From positions 1-61,400 of the forward strand of contig NZ_BPQQ01000027.1 in assembly GCF_022179325.1 (NCBI RefSeq): DNA of 61,400 nucleotides. The letters are read 5' to 3'. The position numbers and the translations under genes were made by a program. The DNA comes from Methylobacterium isbiliense. Its GTDB lineage: Bacteria > Pseudomonadota > Alphaproteobacteria > Rhizobiales > Beijerinckiaceae. Every line of letters begins with the position of its first letter. The stretch's first letter is position 1. Below, one piece after another: positions 34,970 to 42,738 of this stretch. The notes under the pieces were generated by a model. That model saw nothing but the letters and a program-made list of their open reading frames with translations. It had not been told where the DNA came from and ran no database searches.

Positions 34970-36999
34970 TGCTGGGCCACGAGGTCCGCGTAGGCCCCGC
35001 CCCGCGCCATCAGCTGCTCGTGCGTGCCCCGCTCGGCCACCCGCCCCTGCTTGAGCACGATGATCTCGTCGCAGTCGCGGATGGTCGAGAGCCGGTGGGC
35101 GATGATCACGCAGGTGCAGCCGCGCCGGCGCAGGTTGTCGTCGATCGCCTTCTCGGTCACCGGATCGAGGGCGGCCGTGGCCTCGTCGAGCACGATCACG
35201 GCGGGGTTCGCCACGAGCGCGCGGGCGATCTCGATGCGCTGGCGCTGGCCGCCGCTGAAGTTCGTGCCGCCCTCCAGCACGTGGCAATCGTAGTTGCCGG
35301 CCCGGGTCGCGATCTCGGCGTGGATCGCCGCATCCTTGAGGGCCAGCGACAGGTCGGGCTCGGCCACGGTGGCATCCCACAGGGTCAGGTTCTCGCGCGC
35401 GCTGCCTTCGAACAGGAAGATGTCCTGATCGACATAGGCGACCGAGTTGGCGAAGACGTCGCGCGGGATCTCGTCGAGGAGGCGGCCGTCGATGCGCACC
35501 TCCCCCGACCACGGCTTGTAGAGGCCGCAGATCAGGCGCCCGAGGGTCGATTTCCCGCTGCCCGACAGGCCGACCAGGGCGACGCGCCGGCCCGGCTCGA
35601 TGGTGATCGACAGATCCTTGAGCAGCGGCGGCTCCAGGATCGAGTAGCCGAACTCGATGCCCATAAGGTCGATGCGGCCTATGAGCTTCGGCGGCACCGG
35701 CTCGGCGGGCTTCGGCCGATCGAGCGGGTAGTTGTAGACGTCCTCCAGCCGCTCCAGGCCGCCCTTGATGGTCTGGACGCTGCCCACCTGGTTCACGAGG
35801 CCGGTGATCGGCTCGGAAAAGCTCGCCATCAGCGACTGGAAGGCGACGAGCCCTCCCAGCGTCAGCGAGCCCTCGATCACCCGCAGGCCGCCGAGCCCGA
35901 GGATCACCGCCAGCGTCAGCCCCGAGAGCAGCGTCGGCACCATGTCGAGCAGGATCGAGGAGGCGCCGAGTTCCTGCTCGGCGTTGAGCGACTTCGCCTG
36001 GATGCCGGCCCAGTGCCCGAAGGCCTCGTCCTCCAGCCCGCTCGCCTTCAGGGTCTCGATGGTGCGCACCGCGCCGATCGTGCTGCCGATGAGCTTGCCC
36101 TGTTCGAGGGCGAGGCTGCGGCTGAGGTCCTCGCGGCGCTCGCCGATGAGCTTCAGCGCCACCACGTTGACGAGCGAGAGCGCGACGCCGATCGCCGTGA
36201 GCAGGACGTCGTAGACCGCCATCGCGGCGGCGAAGAACACGATCGAGGTCAGGCCCAGCACGTTGCTCACCACGCCGCCCGAGAGCAGGCGGGCGATCTG
36301 CTCGTTGGCTGCGACCCGGCTGGCGATGTCGCCCGCATGGCGCTGGGCGAAAAACTCCATCGGCAGCGCCATCACGTGCCAGAGGAAGCGGCTGATCATC
36401 ACCACGGCGAGCTTGGTCTGCAGGCGCAGGAGCAGCGATTGCTGAAGGGCCGTCACGCCGGCCCGGAACAGCGCCGTGAGGCCCATGCCGATCAGGAGCG
36501 GCGTGAGCCAGCCGGTGGTGCGCTGGATCAGGATCTCGTCGATGAAGATCTTGGTGAAGCCCGGGATGACGATGCCCGGCACGATGAGCGCGAGGCTGAC
36601 CGCGATCACGAGCGCCACCGCGGCGCGCGAGTTCGCGAGTTCGCGCAGCAGCAGCCGCAGGCCCTGGGGCTTGTGCCCGAACGGCTTGAACGCCTCGGTC
36701 GGCTCCATCGCCAGGACGACGCCCGTGAAGGCGAGGTCGAGTTCCATCATGTTGAGGCGACGCCGGCCCGTCGCCGGGTCGTTGATGTAGACGCGGTCGC
36801 CGTCGATTCCCTCCAGCACCACGAAGTGGTTGAAGTTCCAGTGGATGATGCAGGGCATCGGCAGGTCGCCGAGGGTCGTCGGCTCCTTGCGGAAGCCCTT
36901 GGCGGCGAAGCCGAAGCCGCGCGCCGCCTTGACGATGTTGCTCGCCTTGCTGCCGTCGCGGGAGACCCCGCAGGCGACGCGCAGCTGTTCGAGCGGCAC
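34966..36999 (-). CDS. C39-peptidase ABC exporter, main open part (lacks catalytic Cys)
   Basis: 677 aa reading from GTG 36999, which directly follows an in-frame TGA. Corresponds to the NHLP peptidase/permease/ATPase (TIGR03796 type), which cleaves a double-Gly leader and exports the peptide. This part keeps the peptidase His (HWNFNHFVVLEG, His58) and Asp (YINDPATGRR, Asp74), a six-helix permease, Walker A GLSGSGKST, signature FSGGQRQR and Walker B VIVLDEATAALD. The catalytic Cys lies before the stop. No ribosome site precedes GTG 36999, so production needs reinitiation, readthrough or a corrected sequence. If translated alone it could still export but not cleave. Confidence 0.85.
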   Translation of the reverse strand: MPLEQLRVACGVSRDGSKASNIVKAARGFGFAAKGFRKEPTTLGDLPMPCIIHWNFNHFVVLEGIDGDRVYINDPATGRRRLNMMELDLAFTGVVLAMEPTEAFKPFGHKPQGLRLLLRELANSRAAVALVIAVSLALIVPGIVIPGFTKIFIDEILIQRTTGWLTPLLIGMGLTALFRAGVTALQQSLLLRLQTKLAVVMISRFLWHVMALPMEFFAQRHAGDIASRVAANEQIARLLSGGVVSNVLGLTSIVFFAAAMAVYDVLLTAIGVALSLVNVVALKLIGERREDLSRSLALEQGKLIGSTIGAVRTIETLKASGLEDEAFGHWAGIQAKSLNAEQELGASSILLDMVPTLLSGLTLAVILGLGGLRVIEGSLTLGGLVAFQSLMASFSEPITGLVNQVGSVQTIKGGLERLEDVYNYPLDRPKPAEPVPPKLIGRIDLMGIEFGYSILEPPLLKDLSITIEPGRRVALVGLSGSGKSTLGRLICGLYKPWSGEVRIDGRLLDEIPRDVFANSVAYVDQDIFLFEGSARENLTLWDATVAEPDLSLALKDAAIHAEIATRAGNYDCHVLEGGTNFSGGQRQRIEIARALVANPAVIVLDEATAALDPVTEKAIDDNLRRRGCTCVIIAHRLSTIRDCDEIIVLKQGRVAERGTHEQLMARGGAYADLVAQQ

Positions 37000-37164
37000 T
37001 CAGGCGCCGTGATGCGCGAGCACCATCGCGAGCGCCGCCGCGCCGCACTCCACCGCCTCCATCTGCAGGATCGTGGGCGTGCGCCGGACCCGCCCGGCGC
37101 CCGGCCACCGCGGCAGGAGCCTGGACAGGCCCTGCCCCGACAGGCTCGGCAGGAGGCGGCGCAC
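36997..37164 (-). pseudogene. N-terminal fragment of the C39-peptidase exporter, ended by an in-frame TGA
   Basis: The natural start is GTG 37164, 16 bases after the HlyD-type gene and preceded by GGAG. It reads through RRTPTILQMEAVECGAAALA, the active-site block of the C39 peptidase with the catalytic Cys, then MVLAHHGA, then TGA at 37002-37000, and continues in the same frame as VPLEQLRVACGVSRDGSKASN. Relatives have HHG-x-W-VPLE at this point, so the stop replaces a TGG Trp codon (one G-to-A change, plus-strand base 37000). The joined reading 37164-34966 would be 732 residues, a normal length for this family. Confidence 0.88.
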
Positions 37165-37180
37165 GCGCGGGCTCCGGGGC

Positions 37181-38449
37181 CTAGCCGGCGAGGCCGGTCA
37201 GGCGCTTGAGCATCGGCACCACGAGGTCGAGCGGGCGCTGCTCGCGCGTGGTGATCTCCGCCTGGGTCAGCGTCCCGCTCGTCAGGCGCAGGGCGGGCCC
37301 CTGCCCCACCGCCCAGCGGTAGCCGCTCACCGTGCGCTCGTCGCGCGCGAGGCGGACCGCCGCGGCGTAGGGCGCGCCCTGGCGCGAGAAGCGCGTGACG
37401 AGGCTGTCGTTGTGCAGCACCGCCGCCATGCCCTGTGGGGTGATGGGAAAGTCCGAGACCGTCACCACGGTCCCGACCATGGTGCCGAACTCCTCGCGCT
37501 TCACCGTGCTGGGTTCGAGGCGCACCTCCATCCCGGGCTTCACGGTCTTGCCGCGATCGGCCGGGATGTAGATCACCGCCTCCAGCGTCGCGCCCTCGGT
37601 CTCGACCGCCAGCACGGCCGTCCCGACGTTGAGGACCGAGCCGGGCGCGACCTTGATCTCCAGCACCCGGCCTGAGATCGGGCTTAGAACCTGCGTGTTG
37701 CGGCCGAGTTCGCCGGCGAACTGCTCCACCTGCCGCCGCGCGTCGTTGAGGCGGAACTGCGATTCCTGCACCTCGCGCCTGCGCTGGGTTTCGAGGTCGG
37801 TCTTCTGGACCCGGAGCTTGAGCACCTCGTTCTGCGCATCCTCGCGGCGCTGGCGCGCGTCGGTGAGGTCGCGCCGCCGCTCCTCCACCACCCGGCGGGT
37901 GGTGATGCCCTTCGCCAGCAGGCTCTCCAGGTTCTTCATCTCGGTGGCGAGATAGTCGATCCGCTGGTCGGTGGCCTGGACGATCTGGTTGAAGGCCTCT
38001 TCGAGCTTGGCGAAGTTCCGGGCCTTGGCGGCGATCTCCATCTCGGCGTTGGACGCCAGGGTGGCGTGCTCGCGCTCGCGCTCGCGGAAGACCTCGATCG
38101 CGGCGCGGTGGCGCTGCTCGATGTCGGTCTGGGCGATGCGGGCGACCGGCTGCCCCTGCGCGACGCGGTCGCCCACCGCGACCTCGACGGCGGCGAGGCG
38201 CCCCGGCGCGGCCGAGACCGCATCCACCACCCGCCCGCCGCTCGCCACCAGGATGCCCTCGGCGGAGGTGCGCGTGGGAATGCTGCCGACGACGCTCCAG
38301 GTCAGCGCGGTGGCGAGCGACACCAGGATGACCAGGGCGAGAACCCAGTCCACCGGCTTGGTGATGCGCACGAGGTGGTCGAGCTGTTCCGGCGAGGTCG
38401 CGCGTTCGAGCGCGATGGCGCGGAAGGGCTTCTGCGAGCTGCCGCTCAT
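37181..38449 (-). CDS. HlyD-type periplasmic adaptor of the peptide exporter (NHLM secretion type)
   Basis: 422 aa. One membrane segment (WVLALVILVSLATALTWSVVG, residues 34-54), then a biotinyl-lipoyl half (VDAVSAAPGRLAAVEVAVGDRVAQGQPVARI), a long coiled coil (about 110-250, REREREHATLASNAEMEIAAK ... RRREVQESQFRLNDARRQVEQF), and the second lipoyl/beta-barrel part (SPISGRVLEIKVAPGSVLNVGTAVLAV). Links the inner-membrane ABC exporter to the outer envelope. First gene of the four-gene secretion operon; TIGR03794-like. Confidence 0.9.
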   Translation of the reverse strand: MSGSSQKPFRAIALERATSPEQLDHLVRITKPVDWVLALVILVSLATALTWSVVGSIPTRTSAEGILVASGGRVVDAVSAAPGRLAAVEVAVGDRVAQGQPVARIAQTDIEQRHRAAIEVFREREREHATLASNAEMEIAAKARNFAKLEEAFNQIVQATDQRIDYLATEMKNLESLLAKGITTRRVVEERRRDLTDARQRREDAQNEVLKLRVQKTDLETQRRREVQESQFRLNDARRQVEQFAGELGRNTQVLSPISGRVLEIKVAPGSVLNVGTAVLAVETEGATLEAVIYIPADRGKTVKPGMEVRLEPSTVKREEFGTMVGTVVTVSDFPITPQGMAAVLHNDSLVTRFSRQGAPYAAAVRLARDERTVSGYRWAVGQGPALRLTSGTLTQAEITTREQRPLDLVVPMLKRLTGLAG

Positions 38450-38663
38450 GTCGCCTCGCCCGGATTGGCCGACCCGCCGCCCCGATCGGTGGATCTGACG
38501 GCATCATAGAGAGATTCGCCGGGTTGACCAGCGGGACACCGGCCGGGCGCGCGAGTTACGACCAAGTCGTCGTGGGGACGGCGCCGGCGATCCTCATTTG
38601 GGAACTGGCGCGATCGGGTCCCGAGGATTACGATCGCCGCAAACGGCAGAGGGCGGGCAGGAC

Positions 38664-39224
38664 ATGACGCCGACCGCGACGCGTTCCGACCGGTCTCGCG
38701 CCGGACCCGGCGGCCGGCGCCGCACGCGGGTGCGCGCCGCTGTGTCCCCCTTGGCGGCGCTCGTCCTGGCGCTGAATCCGGCGGTGGTGCCGCTCGCCGC
38801 CCAGGCCAGGATCCTGAGCGAGGTCGACCTCGCCACCGTCGCCCGGATCAAGCCGCTCTTCGCCGAGGTGCTGACGGATGTCAGCCAGACGGCGGAGCGG
38901 CCGAACCTCGCGGCGGGCGACAGCGAGTGCATCCGCTCGACCATGCGCTCGCTGCTGCAGATCTCCGAGGAACTCAGGAGCTACGAGTACCTGATCACCA
39001 TCGAGGGCCAGTTGAACGATTCCGTCGATGACGGCGCGCTCCGGGGCGTGCTGCGCTTCGCGGTGGAGAACGCCCTCAAGATCCTGGGCACGGAGCGGCG
39101 CCGGCTCGGCGACCTCTCCGAGCAATGCTCCCGCTACGCTCTGGCGGCCGGCAAGACGAGGCAGGCGCTTCAGTTCATCGAGGACGCCGAGGCCATCCTG
39201 AAGGCGGTCCAGCCGCGTTTGTGA
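38664..39224 (+). CDS. Secreted protein of unknown function at the head of the RiPP cluster
   Basis: 186 aa from ATG 38664 (AGG closely upstream); a TTG 66 bases earlier is in frame. Basic N-terminus followed by a hydrophobic stretch ending PLAAQA, a likely signal peptide. The mature part is helical (LATVARIKPLFAEVLTDVSQTAERPN ... MRSLLQISEELRSYEYLITIEGQLND ... TRQALQFIEDAEAILKAVQPRL) and has two Cys (SECIRS, SEQCSRY). No family recognised. Divergent from the secretion operon and just upstream of the first radical SAM gene. An immunity or accessory role is possible but unsupported. Confidence 0.7.
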   Translation: MTPTATRSDRSRAGPGGRRRTRVRAAVSPLAALVLALNPAVVPLAAQARILSEVDLATVARIKPLFAEVLTDVSQTAERPNLAAGDSECIRSTMRSLLQISEELRSYEYLITIEGQLNDSVDDGALRGVLRFAVENALKILGTERRRLGDLSEQCSRYALAAGKTRQALQFIEDAEAILKAVQPRL

Positions 39225-39253
39225 CGCCAGTCACACAGACGAAACACACGCTC

Positions 39254-39285
39254 TTTACAAAATCTGAAGACGTTTTATAGTCTTC
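39254..39285 (+). promoter_or_regulatory. Promoter with overlapping inverted repeat before the biosynthetic genes
   Basis: TTTACA (39254-39259), 16 bases, TATAGT (39276-39281): a good sigma-70-like promoter in an AT-rich island. A perfect inverted repeat GAAGAC / GTCTTC (39266-39271, 39280-39285) spans the -10 box and could be a repressor site. It lies 42 bases before the first radical SAM start. Confidence 0.6.
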
Positions 39286-39326
39286 CTGGCATCCGTTTGG
39301 ACTGATCTGGCGACGGAGGATTGCCC

Positions 39327-41267
39327 GTGTCGTTCACGGAACAGGTTCTCCTCGTCGTGCCGCCGGTGCTATACCCCGGTATCCCCACCCTCGGCCCGAG
39401 CATACTGGCCCCGGCCTGCCGCAAGCTGGGCGTGTCGGCGCGCGTGCACTACGCCAACCTGAGCTTCGCAGCCCGCTTCGGATTCGAGGCCTGCGTGCGG
39501 ATCGCGGGGTCGCGCACGCTGCTCGGCGAGGCGATCTTCCTCGGGATGGCCTTCCCCGAACGGGCCGACCGGCTCGACCGGCTGCTCGACATGCTCAAGG
39601 AGGATGCGGAGGCCGACGCCAAGCTGCGCCAGCTCGTCCGGCCCCCCTCCGCCAGCGACGAGCAGGTCGCCCGGGTGGTGCGCGAGATTCCGGACTACAT
39701 CCGCGAGACCGCGGCGCGCCTCGTCGCGGGGCGCCCCCGGATCGTCGGCTTCTCGACCATGGTGCAGCAGACGATGGCGAGCATCGCCATCGCGCGCGAG
39801 GTCAAGCGGCTCGATCCCACGATCCTGACGGTGCTGGGCGGCGCCAACGCGGCCGAGCCCATCGGCAGCGCGCTCCTCGAACTCACCGACGTGTTCGACT
39901 TCGTGTTCTCGGGCGAATCCGACGTCGAGTTCCCGCGCTTCTGCAAGGCCTACATCGAGGACGGGACGCGGCCCGACAAGCGCATCATCCGCGGCCGCGG
40001 CGTGCCCAAGCTCGACGACGTGCCCCCGCCCGATTACGACGACTACTTCGACGAACTCGCGCCCCTGCGCGAGCACGACCCGATCGCCGCGAGCGCCCCG
40101 CACTTCCTCATCTTCGAGTCCTCCCGCGGCTGCTGGTGGGGGGACAAGAAGACCTGCACCTTCTGCGGCTACAACTTCCCGGGCACGAACTACCGGGCGA
40201 AATCCCCCGACCGCGTGGTGGGCGAACTCGAGGCGCTGATCGAGCGCTACCAAGTGCCCAAGTTCTACGCGAGCGACAACATCATGGCCCGGGACTTCCC
40301 CGAGTCGGTGCTCGACGCGCTCGCCCATCGCGGCACGCCCTGCGCGCTGAGCTACGAGGTGAAGTCGCCGATCCGCGCCGAGGACCTCGACCGCTTCGTG
40401 CTCGCCGGCATCTTCGAGATCCAGCCGGGCATCGAATCCTTCTCCACCGACATCCTCAAGGGGATGGACAAGGGGGTGAGCGGGATCGACAACGTGCGCG
40501 TCCTGCGCGACGCCGGCTCGCGCGGCCTGCGCGTCGTCTGGAACATCCTGACGGCGATCCCGGGCGAGACCTGCGCGGATTACGAGCGGATGCTCGCCAT
40601 GCTGCCCCTGATGCAGCACCTGCGCCCGCCGACGCGCTGGGGGCCGATCCGCATCTCGCGCTACAGCCCCTACCACAACCAGCCCGACCGGTTCGGCATC
40701 CGCGGCCTGCGGGCCTGGGCGGCCTATTACGAGCTGTTCGGCGACTACGCCGACCGCATCGCCCTGCACTTCTTCGGCGAGTACACAACGGAGTTCATGG
40801 ACAACCCGGAGCTGGTCGCGCGGCTCGACCAGGCGGTGCTCGACTGGACGAATGCGTGGAGCGCCGAGGGCGGTCCGCCGACCCTGAGCCTGTCGCGCCG
40901 GGGCGGGGGCTGGATGGAGATCACCGACACCCGCGCGGTCGCCAAGGTGCCGAACTGCCTGCTCACCCCGGACTTGGCGGCGCTGCTCGATTCGGTGCGG
41001 CAGCCGGTGTCGCAGCTGCGCGTGCCGCCCGGGGACCGCGAGAAGCTCGACTTCCTCGTCTCGCTCGGCTTCGTGCTCCTGCACGAGAAGCGCTACGTCT
41101 CCCTCGTCACGGAACCGGAGATCGGCGAGCGGCTGATCGCCCAGCGCAGCCGCAACCTCGCCCACCGCACCAACACGGCGCTCCCGCGCATCGACATCGG
41201 CGATTTGCGCGTCGGCACCGAGCGGCGGCGTCTCGCCTTCGCCCATACCGAGACCCTGCGGATCTAG
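39327..41267 (+). CDS. B12-binding radical SAM enzyme, RiPP maturation type 1
   Basis: 646 aa from GTG 39327 with GGAGGA at ideal spacing. N-terminal cobalamin-binding-like domain (LLVVPPVLYPGIPTLGPSILAPACRKLG ... IVGFSTMVQQTMASIAIAREVKRLDPTILTVLGGANA), then the radical SAM domain with the [4Fe-4S] motif CWWGDKKTCTFC (CX7CX2C from Cys268), and EIQPGIESFSTDILKGMDKG. The SRGCWWG...CTFCG block is characteristic of RiPP maturation radical SAM protein 1 (TIGR03975), which occurs with NHLP exporters. Likely makes C- or other radical modifications on the precursor core; the exact reaction is unknown. First gene of the plus-strand biosynthetic run. Confidence 0.92.
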   Translation: MSFTEQVLLVVPPVLYPGIPTLGPSILAPACRKLGVSARVHYANLSFAARFGFEACVRIAGSRTLLGEAIFLGMAFPERADRLDRLLDMLKEDAEADAKLRQLVRPPSASDEQVARVVREIPDYIRETAARLVAGRPRIVGFSTMVQQTMASIAIAREVKRLDPTILTVLGGANAAEPIGSALLELTDVFDFVFSGESDVEFPRFCKAYIEDGTRPDKRIIRGRGVPKLDDVPPPDYDDYFDELAPLREHDPIAASAPHFLIFESSRGCWWGDKKTCTFCGYNFPGTNYRAKSPDRVVGELEALIERYQVPKFYASDNIMARDFPESVLDALAHRGTPCALSYEVKSPIRAEDLDRFVLAGIFEIQPGIESFSTDILKGMDKGVSGIDNVRVLRDAGSRGLRVVWNILTAIPGETCADYERMLAMLPLMQHLRPPTRWGPIRISRYSPYHNQPDRFGIRGLRAWAAYYELFGDYADRIALHFFGEYTTEFMDNPELVARLDQAVLDWTNAWSAEGGPPTLSLSRRGGGWMEITDTRAVAKVPNCLLTPDLAALLDSVRQPVSQLRVPPGDREKLDFLVSLGFVLLHEKRYVSLVTEPEIGERLIAQRSRNLAHRTNTALPRIDIGDLRVGTERRRLAFAHTETLRI

Positions 41268-41275
41268 GAGGCGCG

Positions 41276-41623
41276 ATGAACCGCGAGAGAGGACATCCCG
41301 TCCGGGCCACCGTCACCTGCATCAAGGGCACCTGCAATGCCGGGCACAAGGTCGGCGACGTGCTGGAGGTGAGCGCGCGCAACACCGCCGGGATGTGCGG
41401 CTACCTCTACCATGCGGCCCATCCGGCGATCCTGATGCTGCAGTTCGGCGGCAGCGTGCCCTGGGGCGCAGCCGACGTAGTCGAGCTGCAATGCCCCGAT
41501 ACGCTGAACCTCCTCACCGTCGAGCTGCGGCGCGTGAGCGAGGAGGCGCCGGCCGAAGCCCGGCCCGCCCCCGCAGTCCGGCTCGGGCGGGTGGTGGCCA
41601 AGGTCGGCGGCGGGGACGGCTGA
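41276..41623 (+). CDS. TIGR04076-type small protein
   Basis: 115 aa, ATG 41276 with AGGAG 5 bases upstream. The pattern VTCIKGTCNAGHKVGDVLEVS, GMCGYLYHAAHPAILMLQFGGSVPWG and LQCPDTLNLLTVELRRV matches the TIGR04076 family, small proteins with conserved Cys and His of unknown function. It has four Cys (two in CIKGTC, one in GMCGY, one in LQCPD), so metal or Fe-S binding is possible. Between a radical SAM gene and the prenyltransferase-like gene, and overlapping the latter's start by one base. Confidence 0.82.
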   Translation: MNRERGHPVRATVTCIKGTCNAGHKVGDVLEVSARNTAGMCGYLYHAAHPAILMLQFGGSVPWGAADVVELQCPDTLNLLTVELRRVSEEAPAEARPAPAVRLGRVVAKVGGGDG

Positions 41624-42738
41624 TGAGCGCCGCCGCCCCGACGCGGTTCGAGGCGGCCTGCCTCCCGTTGCGCGCGCTCGCCGGGAGCCTGGGCTTCTCG
41701 GCGGACGAGACGGACGCGATGGTCGCCTGCCTGCGCGTCCTCGCCGCGTCCTGGGCCGACGCGCCGCTCGCCGATCCGCCGCCCTGGTCGGGCCTCGGCG
41801 CCGATGCGAGCGGCTGCGACTATTCCCTCGTCCTCGACGGGGAGCGCCGGGAGATCCGCGTGACGGTGGAGGCGCAGGGCGCTCCCCCCTCCCCCCGCAG
41901 CTATCTGGCGGCCGCGCTCGCCCTCTCGGAGACGCTGGAGGCCCGCTACGGCGCCGACCTGTCGCGGCTGCGCGCCGTGCTGCCGGTGCTGGCGGACCTC
42001 GATCCGCAGGCGGCGGGCGTGCTGTGGCACGGTGCGGTCTTCCGCGCCGGCCGGGCGCCCTGGTTCAAGGTCTATCTCCACCTGATGGCGGCGGGCCGGC
42101 GGCAGGCGCGCGCGACCGCGCGGGCGGCGCTCGACCGTCTCGGCCTTGGCGCCTGCTGGGAGGGGGTCGCCGCCCGGCTCGGCCCGGACGACGACCTGCT
42201 GTTCCTCGGCTTCGACCTCCTGCCCGGCGATGCAGCCCGGGTGAAGCTCTACCTCCGCCATGCCGAGGCCGATGCGGCGCAGCTCGCGCAGCACGCGGCC
42301 GATCCGTCCCGCCGCGAGGGCGTGCGGGCCTTCGTCGAGACCCTGGCGGGTCCCGGGCGCGCGCTGCGGCGGGGCGCGCTCAGCGCGCTCCACCTGACGC
42401 CCGGTTCGACCGCGCCGGCCCGGGTCACCACGCATCTGCGGCTGTTTCCCCATTGCGCGACGTCCGACGCGGTGCTGCGCGACCGCCTGCGCGCGGCGCT
42501 GCGCCGCCTCGGCCTGCCGACCGGGCCCTACGATGCGGCGCTGCGCGCGCTCGCGGGCGACGACCTCGCCGACGAGGAGGGCCTGCACGGCTGGGCCTCG
42601 CTGCAATGGGCGGGCGGGCGCCCCGCCGTGACGGTCTACCTGTCGCCGCGGCTCTACCTCGCGCGCTTCGGCCCGGTCGCCCTCGCGCCGGAGCGGATGT
42701 GGCCCTCGCCCGTGCCGGGGAGGCTCGCATGCGCGTGA
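41623..42738 (+). CDS. DMATS-like (ABBA-fold) aromatic prenyltransferase
   Basis: 371 aa. The repeated prenyl-diphosphate-binding strands of the dimethylallyl-tryptophan-synthase superfamily are visible: WFKVYLHL (Lys149, Tyr151), RVKLYLR (Arg207, Lys209, Tyr211) and AVTVYLSPRLY (Tyr339). These match the K-x-Y, R-x-K-x-Y and Y strands that hold the diphosphate in fungal DMATS. GLHGWASLQWAGGRPAV is the usual preceding strand, and GERREIRVTVEA may carry the acidic general base. Such enzymes attach an allyl group to indole or phenol rings. The cluster's precursor core has one Trp, at its very C-terminus, and one Tyr, so it is the plausible acceptor. The call rests on motifs only. Confidence 0.78.
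   Translation: MSAAAPTRFEAACLPLRALAGSLGFSADETDAMVACLRVLAASWADAPLADPPPWSGLGADASGCDYSLVLDGERREIRVTVEAQGAPPSPRSYLAAALALSETLEARYGADLSRLRAVLPVLADLDPQAAGVLWHGAVFRAGRAPWFKVYLHLMAAGRRQARATARAALDRLGLGACWEGVAARLGPDDDLLFLGFDLLPGDAARVKLYLRHAEADAAQLAQHAADPSRREGVRAFVETLAGPGRALRRGALSALHLTPGSTAPARVTTHLRLFPHCATSDAVLRDRLRAALRRLGLPTGPYDAALRALAGDDLADEEGLHGWASLQWAGGRPAVTVYLSPRLYLARFGPVALAPERMWPSPVPGRLACA

Noticed and set aside
37000-37002. TGA as a programmed selenocysteine codon in the exporter.
   Set aside because: The position is normally Trp, not Cys, and no SECIS-like hairpin was evident right after it; a simple nonsense change or readthrough fits better.
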